Shown: piece after piece, positions 55,035 through 62,208 of the stretch
Numbering within the stretch: position 1 is the stretch's first letter
Layout: each line of letters begins with the position of its first letter
NCBI RefSeq assembly: GCF_000423825.1
Contig: NZ_KE384096.1
Span: forward strand, 62,001-126,000
Reading direction: 5' to 3'
DNA from: Thermithiobacillus tepidarius DSM 3134
Lineage (GTDB): Bacteria; Pseudomonadota; Gammaproteobacteria; Acidithiobacillales; Thermithiobacillaceae
Length of the DNA stretch: 64,000 bases
Notes under the pieces: generated by a model
Database searches by the model: none
What the model saw: only the letters and a program-made list of their open reading frames with translations
Told to the model about the DNA's origin: nothing
Position numbers and translations under genes: made by a program

Positions 55035-56210
55035 ATGAGCACGACGGCCGTCGAGGTCAGCTACCGCTTTCCGCCCGGCGTGGATGCCCGCCGCCAGGCC
55101 CAGGCCATCGCCGTGGGCCAGACCGCCGGCTCCTGGGACGAGCGCTTCCGCCACCGCGAGGCGCAGCTGCGCGGCTACCTGGCCGAGGTCGTGGCCGTGG
55201 AGGCCCTGCCGGACGGCGCGCACCTGGCCCGCGTGCGCTTTCCGCTGGCCAACGTCGCCGGCGAGATCGGCAGCCTACTCACCATGATCTTCGGCAAGTA
55301 CTCCCTGGCCGGACCGGCCAAGGTGGTGGACCTGCGCCTGCCCGCCGACTATGGCCTGCGGCCCAAGCTGGGCCTGCGCGGCATCCGCGAGCGGCTGGGC
55401 GTGCAGGGCCGGCCGCTGGTGATGGCCATCTTCAAGCCGGCCCTGGGCCTGTCCGCCCAGGATCACGCCGAGATCCTGCGCGAGGTGGCCTTCGCCGGGT
55501 TGGACGTGATCAAGGACGACGAGATCCTGCCCGATCTGCCCGAGGCGCCTACCCTGGAGCGCCTGCGCGCCTGCCGGCCCGTGATCGAGGAGGCGGCGCG
55601 GGCCACCGGCAAGGAACTGCTCTACGCGGTGAATCTGAGCGGCCGCGCCGACCAGTTGCTGGCCCAGGCGCGCAGGCTGGTGGCGGAGGGCGCCAACGCT
55701 CTGCTGCTGAACGTGCTGCCCTACGGCTATGCCGTGCTCGAGGCCCTGGCCGCCGACCCGCAGATCGACGTGCCCATCTTCGCCCACCCGGCCCTGGCCG
55801 GAGCCTTGTGCGGCGCGCCCGATTACGGCCTCGATTACGGCGTGGTTCTGGGCACCCTGATGGCCCATGCCGGCGCCGACGCGGTGCTCTATCCGGCCCA
55901 CTACGGCAGCCTGCCCTTCGCCGCGGCCACCGAGGCGCAGATCCGCGACCGCCTGCGGGCGCGCGGGGTGTTCCCGGTGCCCTCGGCGGGCATCCACCCG
56001 GGCGTGGTGCCCAGGGTGCTGGCCGATTACGGCCCGGACGTGGTTCTCAATGCCGGGGCCGGGGTCATGGATCATCCGCAGGGGCCGGCGGCGGGGGTGC
56101 GCGCCTTTTTCGAGGCCCTGGAGCGGGCCGTGCCGGGCGAGCCGTTCCGGCTCGAGGAGCTGCCGGCGGGGCCCCTGCGCGCGGCGGTGGAACGCTGGGG
56201 CGGCTTTTAG
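55035..56210 (+). CDS. mtnW: RuBisCO-like 2,3-diketo-5-methylthiopentyl-1-phosphate enolase
   Basis: A form IV RuBisCO-like protein of 391 residues that enolises the diketo intermediate of methionine salvage. The metal site is intact: GLDVIKDDEIL gives Lys160 (to be carbamylated), Asp162 and Glu163. FKPALGLS and AHPALAGAL are present, and the phosphate loops are near PSAGIHPG and LNAGAGVMDHP. It is not a CO2-fixing RuBisCO: loop 6 and other carboxylase residues differ. The position between mtnD and mtnX supports the enolase role, as in Bacillus. Confidence 0.92.
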   Translation: MSTTAVEVSYRFPPGVDARRQAQAIAVGQTAGSWDERFRHREAQLRGYLAEVVAVEALPDGAHLARVRFPLANVAGEIGSLLTMIFGKYSLAGPAKVVDLRLPADYGLRPKLGLRGIRERLGVQGRPLVMAIFKPALGLSAQDHAEILREVAFAGLDVIKDDEILPDLPEAPTLERLRACRPVIEEAARATGKELLYAVNLSGRADQLLAQARRLVAEGANALLLNVLPYGYAVLEALAADPQIDVPIFAHPALAGALCGAPDYGLDYGVVLGTLMAHAGADAVLYPAHYGSLPFAAATEAQIRDRLRARGVFPVPSAGIHPGVVPRVLADYGPDVVLNAGAGVMDHPQGPAAGVRAFFEALERAVPGEPFRLEELPAGPLRAAVERWGGF

Positions 56211-56213
56211 GCG

Positions 56214-56894
56214 ATGAGCGACGCGGCCCGATCCTACGCTGTCTTTTGCGATTTCGACGGCACCATCACCCGCGACGAGACCTTCGTGGCGGTGCTCAAG
56301 CATTTCGCGCCCGAAACGAGCGCCCGGCTGCTGCCGGAGATGTATGCCCTGCGCCTGAGCCTGCGCGAGGGCGTGCGCCGCATCCTGGAATCCATTCCCT
56401 GCGAGCGCTACCCGGAGATCCTGGACTTCGTGCGTGGTGCTCCGCTGCGCGTCGGCTTCCCGGAGTTCCTGGCTTTCCTCGGCGAGCGCCAAGTGCCCTT
56501 CGTCATCATCAGCGGCGGGCTGCTGGGCATCGTCCGGACCATTCTGGGGCCGCTGGCCGGGCAGGTGGCGGCCATCTACGCGGCGGACGTGGCGTGCGGC
56601 GGCGCGACCCTCCAGGTGCTGTCGCCTTGGGAGGCGGGTGACGAGTTGGTGTCCAAGCCGCTCGTCATGGCCCGCTATCCGGGCGTGCGGCCCGTCTGCA
56701 TCGGCGACTCGGTGACCGACCTCAACATGGCGCTGCGCTGCCCCACCGTCTTCGCCCGCGACCGGCTGGCGGGCTATCTCACCGAGCGCGGCCGCGCGTT
56801 TCACCCCTTCGAGGATTTCCATATGGTGCAGGATAAGCTGACCGAATTGTGGCAGGCCGGGGCGGGTCGCCCGACGGAGACGCGCCATGGCTGA
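56214..56894 (+). CDS. mtnX: 2-hydroxy-3-keto-5-methylthiopentenyl-1-phosphate phosphatase
   Basis: A HAD-superfamily phosphatase of 226 residues that acts right after MtnW to give acireductone. Motif I is FCDFDGTIT (Asp13, Asp15), motif II is VIISGG, and motif III/IV is VCIGDSVTDLNMAL. It begins 3 bases after mtnW and overlaps mtnB by 8 bases. A separate MtnW plus MtnX pair replaces the fused enolase-phosphatase MtnC of Klebsiella; no mtnC is seen. Confidence 0.9.
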   Translation: MSDAARSYAVFCDFDGTITRDETFVAVLKHFAPETSARLLPEMYALRLSLREGVRRILESIPCERYPEILDFVRGAPLRVGFPEFLAFLGERQVPFVIISGGLLGIVRTILGPLAGQVAAIYAADVACGGATLQVLSPWEAGDELVSKPLVMARYPGVRPVCIGDSVTDLNMALRCPTVFARDRLAGYLTERGRAFHPFEDFHMVQDKLTELWQAGAGRPTETRHG

Positions 56895-57513
56895 CGAGCG
56901 CAAGGCCCTGATCGCGGCGGCCTGTCATTTTTACCAGCGCGGCTGGATGGTGGGCACGGCCGGCAACCTGTCCGCTCGCAGCGCGAACGGCGGCTTCTGG
57001 ATCACCGCCAGCGGCCGGCACAAAGGCGAGCTCGATGAGCTGGATTTCATCCGCCTGGATCTGGACGGCATGGTGCTGGAGGCGCCGGACGTGGCGGCCC
57101 GGCCGTCTGCCGAGACCAGCATTCACCAGGCCATCTACCGGTGCTTCCCGGAGGCCGGCGCCATCTACCACGTGCATTCCGTGGAGGCCAACGTCGTCTC
57201 CCACTGGGCCGCGGACGGCCGGCTGCGGCTGCCGGCACTGGAAATGCTCAAGGGCCTGGGCCGCTGGGAGGCGGAGCCGGCGGTGGATCTGCCCGTCTTC
57301 GAGAACCTGCCCCACGTGCCGGACATCGCCCGCCGCATCGAGGCCCAGCTCCAGGAGGCGCCGCCCGCCGTGCCGGCCCTGCTCATCCATCTGCACGGCG
57401 CCACGGTCTGGGGGCCGAGCCCGCGGGCGGCCCTGCATCACACGGAACTGCTGGAGTACATTTTCCGCTTCATGGTGACGGCCAGAATGGCCGGATTGGG
57501 AGGAACACAATGA
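56887..57513 (+). CDS. mtnB: Methylthioribulose-1-phosphate dehydratase
   Basis: A zinc enzyme of the class II aldolase fold, 208 residues, that forms the diketo substrate for MtnW. Zinc ligands are in IYHVHSVEANVVS and LLIHLHGATVWG; GNLSARS and ITASGRHKGELDE are family stretches. The order in this operon is reverse to the pathway order. MtnA, MtnK and MtnP, the upstream steps, are not in the window. The stop overlaps the ATG of the ACT-domain gene. Confidence 0.93.
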   Translation: MADERKALIAAACHFYQRGWMVGTAGNLSARSANGGFWITASGRHKGELDELDFIRLDLDGMVLEAPDVAARPSAETSIHQAIYRCFPEAGAIYHVHSVEANVVSHWAADGRLRLPALEMLKGLGRWEAEPAVDLPVFENLPHVPDIARRIEAQLQEAPPAVPALLIHLHGATVWGPSPRAALHHTELLEYIFRFMVTARMAGLGGTQ

Positions 57514-58037
57514 AAAGCCAAGCCATTTTGACGGTGATCGGCCAGGATCGGCCCGGCATCGTCGCCGCGGTGAGCCAGGCGCTCTACAACGCCGGCTGCT
57601 CCATCGAGGACGCGGCCATGATGCGCCTGGGCGGCTATTTCGCCATCATGCAGGTGCTGCGCTACCCCGCCGATCTGGGCTCGGTGGAAACCGCCCTGGA
57701 CCCGGCGGTCAAGAAGCTGGATCTGCGCGTGCATCTGGACCCGGTGGCGACGCCCCTGAGCGGCGCCGATACGCCGCCCAACTGCCGCATCACCGTCTTC
57801 GGCGCCGACCATCCGGGCATCGTCGCCCATGTCACCGGGGCGCTGGCGGAGATCGGCTTCAATATCATCGATCTGGAAAGCCATCTGTCCGGCAGCAGCG
57901 AGCGGCCGGTTTACATCATGGTCATCCAAGGCAGCTCGCCGGGCGGCGTGGCGGCGGCGGAGGCGGCCCTGGCGGCCGTGCGCGAGCAGGAGCAGGTGGA
58001 GATCCGCGTCAGTCCCGTGGATACCCTGATGCTCTGA
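57510..58037 (+). CDS. ACT-domain regulator, GcvR-like
   Basis: A 175-residue protein made of two ACT domains: ILTVIGQDRPGIVAAVSQAL (about 4-80), and ITVFGADHPGIVAHVTGALAEIGFNIIDLESHL (about 90-172). This matches the GcvR/glycine-cleavage repressor type, which binds amino acids and regulates through protein contacts. The GGGAGG site is strong. Overlap with mtnB makes it part of the salvage operon, so methionine or glycine sensing is possible but not shown. Confidence 0.85.
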   Translation: MKSQAILTVIGQDRPGIVAAVSQALYNAGCSIEDAAMMRLGGYFAIMQVLRYPADLGSVETALDPAVKKLDLRVHLDPVATPLSGADTPPNCRITVFGADHPGIVAHVTGALAEIGFNIIDLESHLSGSSERPVYIMVIQGSSPGGVAAAEAALAAVREQEQVEIRVSPVDTLML

Positions 58038-58038
58038 C

Positions 58039-58539
58039 ATGGCCGTCCTGCCCATCCTGACCTATCCCGACGAGCGGCTGAAGCAGGTCAGCGCGCCCGT
58101 GGCGCGCTTCGACGACGCGCTGGCCGCCTTCGTCGCCGATCTCACCGAGACCATGTACGCCGGCCCCGGCGGCGTGGGCATCGCCGCGCCCCAGGTGGGG
58201 CGCTTCGAGCGCATCGTGCTGGTGGACGTGCGGCCCAAGCTCGGCGAGCGGTGCCACGGCTTCCTGACCCTGATCAATCCCGAGCTGGCCGAGTGGGAGG
58301 GCATGGCCGTGGGCCGCGAGGGCTGCATGTCCGTGCCCGACTTCACCGGCAACGTCATCCGCGCCGAAAGGATCGTGGTGCAGGCCCAGGACCTGCAGGG
58401 CGCGGAGCACGCCTTCGAATTCGAAGGCTTCGAGGCGCGCGCCGTGCAGCACGAGATGGATCACCTCGATGGCCTGCTCTTCCTGGACCGGCTGGTCAGC
58501 CGCAAGACCGATCTCTTCCGCCGCAAGCGCTACAAGTAA
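58039..58539 (+). CDS. def: Peptide deformylase
   Basis: Removes the N-formyl group from new proteins. It has 166 residues with all three motifs: GGVGIAAPQVG (44-54), EGCMSVPDF with metal ligand Cys96, and QHEMDHLDG with His138, Glu139 and His142. It starts one base after the ACT-domain gene. There is no fmt next to it, so this may be one of two def copies; placement at the end of a methionine-salvage operon is unusual. Confidence 0.94.
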   Translation: MAVLPILTYPDERLKQVSAPVARFDDALAAFVADLTETMYAGPGGVGIAAPQVGRFERIVLVDVRPKLGERCHGFLTLINPELAEWEGMAVGREGCMSVPDFTGNVIRAERIVVQAQDLQGAEHAFEFEGFEARAVQHEMDHLDGLLFLDRLVSRKTDLFRRKRYK

Positions 58540-58569
58540 GCCGCATCACCCCCGCCCGTCCGGGCAGCT

Positions 58570-59610
58570 TCAATCCCGTTCCGCGCCGTAGCCGCTTTCC
58601 GGCCGGATCTTGCCGCGGAAAGTGCGGTACAGGTAGGCGTTGTAGGCGATCAGGATCGGGATGAAGAAGCCCACCACCGCCGTCATGAACCACAGAGTAT
58701 TGGCGGGCGCCGCCGCCTCGAAGATGGTCACCCGCCCGGGAATGAGATAGGGATAGAGCGTCGCCGCCAAGCCGAGAAAGGAGCTCAGGAAGATGAGCAC
58801 GGTCCACAGGAAGGGCGCGCGCTCATGTCCGCGCCGCAGGCTGCGGAACAGTCGGTAGAAGGCGAAGAGGGCGAGCAGGGGAAGGATGGCGTAGAAATAA
58901 AAATTGGGCAGGTTGAACCATTCCTCGAAAATCCAGCGGTGCCGCAACGGGGAGTAGACCGTGACCACGGCGGCGGCCGCGAAGGGCACCCAAGCCAGGC
59001 GCCGGGCCAAGCGGAAGTAGGGCGCCTGCATGCCGCCCTCGGTCTTCAGGATGAGGTAGGTGGCGCCCAGGAGGGCGAAGCCGCCGGTCACCCCCACGGC
59101 CACCACCAGGCTAAAGGGCGTCAGCCAATCGAAGGCCCCGCCGACGTAATCGCCCTGCCGGATGGACGGCGCCTCCAGCAGGCCGCCGAGCACGAAGCCC
59201 TGGGCGGCCGCCGCCAGGACGCTGCCGATGCCGAAGAGCAGCGCCCACAGCCGATGGCGATCGCTGTGCTCATGGAAGACCAGGGCGACGCCCCGCAGGG
59301 CCAGGCCGAAGAGCAGCAGGAAGATGGGGATGTAGAGCGCGTGCAGAATGAGGCCGTAGGCGAGCGGGAAGGCGCCGAAGAGAATCCCGCCCACTACCAC
59401 GAGCCAGCTTTCGTTGGCGTCCCACACCGTGCCCAGGCTGGCCATGAGCAGCGTCTGCCGGCGCTCGCTGCCGGTGAAGAGGGACAGGATGCCGATGCCA
59501 AGATCGAAACCGTCCAGCACCACGTAGATGATCAAAAAGAAGCCGGCGAGCAGGAACCAGAGCACCGCCAGGGTCGGGCTGGGCGCGAGCGCCGCGCTGA
59601 GCGCGTCCAT
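58570..59610 (-). CDS. cydB: Cytochrome bd-type quinol oxidase subunit II
   Basis: A 346-residue inner-membrane subunit with eight or nine TM helices. It has the family opening LAGFFLIIYVVLDGFDLGIGIL and GTVWDANESWLVVVGG, followed by ALRGVALVFHEH (F for FR variant) and WFMTAVVGFFIPILIAYNAYLYRTF at the end. The start overlaps the cydA stop. It ends 31 bases from the convergent def gene. No cydX-like small ORF was found after it. Confidence 0.93.
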   Translation of the reverse strand: MDALSAALAPSPTLAVLWFLLAGFFLIIYVVLDGFDLGIGILSLFTGSERRQTLLMASLGTVWDANESWLVVVGGILFGAFPLAYGLILHALYIPIFLLLFGLALRGVALVFHEHSDRHRLWALLFGIGSVLAAAAQGFVLGGLLEAPSIRQGDYVGGAFDWLTPFSLVVAVGVTGGFALLGATYLILKTEGGMQAPYFRLARRLAWVPFAAAAVVTVYSPLRHRWIFEEWFNLPNFYFYAILPLLALFAFYRLFRSLRRGHERAPFLWTVLIFLSSFLGLAATLYPYLIPGRVTIFEAAAPANTLWFMTAVVGFFIPILIAYNAYLYRTFRGKIRPESGYGAERD

Positions 59611-61019
59611 CAGCCGGCCTCGCCCTGCGGCAGGGGGCGCTGATCGGGCGCCGTGCCGGTCGGCGCCGGCGGCGGGCTCGACAGGTCGGGCCCGGCCCGC
59701 AGGATGCGCCGCGCCAGGATAAAGCCCATGGTGATGATGACGCCGTACACCACGATGTAGGTCACCAGGGACCAGAGCAGGGTGCCGAGCGGCAGGGCGC
59801 TGTAGGCATGTTCGGTGCGCATGATCCCGTACACGATCCAGGGTTGGCGTCCCACCTCGCGAGTGAACCAGCCGGTTTCGATGGCCAGATAGGCGATGGG
59901 GATGCAAGCCATCCAAGCGCGCAAGAGCCAGCGCCGCGTGCCGATGCGCGCCGGGGTGAGATCGCCCCGGCGCCAGGCCCACAGGGTCCAGAGGGCCACG
60001 GCGGCCATGAAAAAGCCCGCCGCCACCATGATGCGGAAGCTGTAGAAGGGAATCCACACGGGCGGCTGGTCGGCCGGCGGAAATTCGCGCAGGCCGCGCA
60101 CCTGGCCGTGCGGGGAATGGGTGACCAGCAGGCTGAGGCCGTAGGGAATGTCCAGGGACCAAAGATTGCGCTGCCCGGCCTCGTCCGGCCAGGCCAGCAG
60201 CGCCCAGGCCGCGCCCGTGCCGGGCGGGTTGGTTTGCCAGTGGGCCTCCATGGCGGCCAGCTTGGCGGGCTGCGAGCGGGCGACGCTCTGGCCCTGCAGG
60301 TCCCCGAGCCAGATCTGCAGGGGGGCGACCAGCAGCAGGGCCAGGGCCGCGCCCTTGAAAAGGCGCAGGAAGAAGTCCGCATGCCGGCCCCTGAGCAGGT
60401 ACCAGGCGCTCACGCCGCCGAGCACGAAGAGCGACAGTTCGAGGGCGGCGGCGGTCATGTGCCAGTAGGCCGCCGGCAGGTCCTCGTTGAAGATGGCCGC
60501 GAAGTAATCGGTGATGATGGCCTTGCCGTCCTGGAAGACCGCGCCCGAGGGTGTCTGCATCCAGGAGTTGGCCGACATGATCCAGAAGGCCGACAGGTTG
60601 GCGCCGAGGGCCACCATGGCGGTGGCGAAGAGATGAACCCCGGCCGACACCCGGCGCCAGCCGAAGACCATGATGCTCAGGAAGGCGGACTCCAGCATGA
60701 AGGCCAGCACCGCCTCGTAGCCCAGCAGATGGCCGACGAAGCTGCCCGTGTCGCGGGCGAAGGGCGCCCAATTGGTGCCGAAGGAAAATTCCAGCGGAAT
60801 GCCGCTGACCACGCCGACGCCGAAGTTGAGCAGGAAGAGCTTGGTCCAGAAACGCAGCTGGCGGTAGTAGAAGGCGTCCCGGGTACGCAGCCACAGGACC
60901 TCGAAGGTCAGCAGGATCAGGGACAGGCCCATGGTCAGCGGCGGAAAGAGGATATGGAAGGCGGCGATGACCCCGAACTGGATGCGGGAGAGCATGTATA
61001 CGCTGAGCCAGTCTTCCAT
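59610..61019 (-). CDS. cydA: Cytochrome bd-type quinol oxidase subunit I (short Q-loop, CioA-like)
   Basis: The heme-bearing subunit that oxidises quinol and reduces O2 with high affinity. It has 469 residues. RIQFGVIAAFHILFPPLTMG holds the proximal His22, WHMTAAALELSLF the second His, and GRQPWIVYG the conserved late motif. The Q-loop after QPAKLAAMEAHW is short, as in cyanide-insensitive (Cio) oxidases, not the long E. coli form. The C-terminal tail is Pro-rich. cydAB form an operon here without cydDC. Confidence 0.94.
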   Translation of the reverse strand: MEDWLSVYMLSRIQFGVIAAFHILFPPLTMGLSLILLTFEVLWLRTRDAFYYRQLRFWTKLFLLNFGVGVVSGIPLEFSFGTNWAPFARDTGSFVGHLLGYEAVLAFMLESAFLSIMVFGWRRVSAGVHLFATAMVALGANLSAFWIMSANSWMQTPSGAVFQDGKAIITDYFAAIFNEDLPAAYWHMTAAALELSLFVLGGVSAWYLLRGRHADFFLRLFKGAALALLLVAPLQIWLGDLQGQSVARSQPAKLAAMEAHWQTNPPGTGAAWALLAWPDEAGQRNLWSLDIPYGLSLLVTHSPHGQVRGLREFPPADQPPVWIPFYSFRIMVAAGFFMAAVALWTLWAWRRGDLTPARIGTRRWLLRAWMACIPIAYLAIETGWFTREVGRQPWIVYGIMRTEHAYSALPLGTLLWSLVTYIVVYGVIITMGFILARRILRAGPDLSSPPPAPTGTAPDQRPLPQGEAG

Positions 61020-61076
61020 GTCAGGGCCTCCCTGCCGCGCGTCCGTGTCCGATGACGATCATGCCGGCGCCGCGGC

Positions 61077-62102
61077 TCAATCCCGGCGGTTGCGCGATGC
61101 CGGTTTTCTGCCGAGCAGGGCCGAACCCGCGCCGATGGCGGCGCCGAGCGCGGCCAGGCCGAGCTTGCGGCGGTGCTTGGTCAACCAGAGCTGCGGGCTG
61201 CTGGGGCGGGCGCGCCGGTCGAAGCGGCCGTGGGCCGCATAGTCGCCGGGCACCGGCTCCCAGAGGTTGTCGGGACGCTCCGGATCGGCCGGCTCGCCGG
61301 TCTGCTGGCTGCGGTAGCCGGTGCGCCCCAGGTAACGATCGGCTAGGCCCGGCGCCAGCTTGTTGCCTTCGATGGCCAGGGTGGTGGAGGCACCGACGAA
61401 GATCTCCCGCCGGCGGTGGTGCGCGGCCCAGTAGATGGCCTCGGCCGGCACCTCCGGCTGGTAGATGGGCGGCACCGGCTGCAGCTTGCTGGGCAAGCGG
61501 CTGCGCGCCCAGTCGAACTGGGGCGTGTTGACCGCCGGCAGGTGCACCAGAGTGACGTGCACCCGGCTGCGGTCGTGCAGAAGCTCGGTGCGCACCGATT
61601 CGGTGAAGCCGAGGATGGCGTGCTTGGCCCCGCAGTAGGCCGACTGCAGCGGGATGCTGCGATAGGCCAGCGCCGAGCCGACCTGGACGATGCTGCCGCG
61701 GTTGCGCGGCCGCATGCGCCGCAGGGCGGCCAGCGTGCCGTGCACGTAGCCGAGATAGGTGACCTCGGTGACGCGCCGGAACTCCGCGGGCGTCACCTCC
61801 ATGAAGGGCGCGTAGACGGTGACCATGGCGTTGTTCACCCAGACGTCGATCGGCCCCAGTTCGCGTTCGACCGCCGCCGCGGCCGCCTCCACCTGCTCGT
61901 AATCGGACACGTCGGCAGGCAGCACCAGCGCCCGGCCGCCCAATTCCTCCACCTCCCGCCGCGTGGCTTCCAGCCGCTCGCGGTCGCGGGCGAGCAGGCC
62001 GATGCGGGCGTCGCGCCTGGCGAATTCGCGCGCGGTGGCGCGACCGACGCCGGCCGAGGCGCCGGTGATGACGACCACTTCGGGTGCTGTCGATGGCTTC
62101 AT
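61077..62102 (-). CDS. Classical SDR oxidoreductase with C-terminal extension
   Basis: A 341-residue short-chain dehydrogenase. The nucleotide loop is TGASAGVG (13-20), NNAM near 90, Ser143 in VGSALAYRS, and Tyr156-x3-Lys160 in YCGAK. After the catalytic core (about 250) there is an extra 90-residue part with a basic, hydrophobic end (KHRRKLGLAALGAAIGAGSALLGRK), which may attach to the membrane. It is 57 bases upstream of cydA on the same strand; substrate unknown. Confidence 0.87.
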   Translation of the reverse strand: MKPSTAPEVVVITGASAGVGRATAREFARRDARIGLLARDRERLEATRREVEELGGRALVLPADVSDYEQVEAAAAAVERELGPIDVWVNNAMVTVYAPFMEVTPAEFRRVTEVTYLGYVHGTLAALRRMRPRNRGSIVQVGSALAYRSIPLQSAYCGAKHAILGFTESVRTELLHDRSRVHVTLVHLPAVNTPQFDWARSRLPSKLQPVPPIYQPEVPAEAIYWAAHHRRREIFVGASTTLAIEGNKLAPGLADRYLGRTGYRSQQTGEPADPERPDNLWEPVPGDYAAHGRFDRRARPSSPQLWLTKHRRKLGLAALGAAIGAGSALLGRKPASRNRRD

Positions 62103-62208
62103 GGGCTAGGGCTCCTCCCGATGGCGATGATCGCCGCAAAACAGAGGGCATTGTGGCCGCTGGCGCAGCCGGTGGAAACGGCGGAAGGGCGGATGCGGCC
62201 GGACGGGC

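Noticed and set aside
55035-56210. Carbon-fixing RuBisCO large subunit
   Set aside because: The Lys-x-Asp-Glu metal site is there, but the protein is short (391 aa), lacks the carboxylase loop features and lies inside a methionine-salvage operon; form IV RLP fits.
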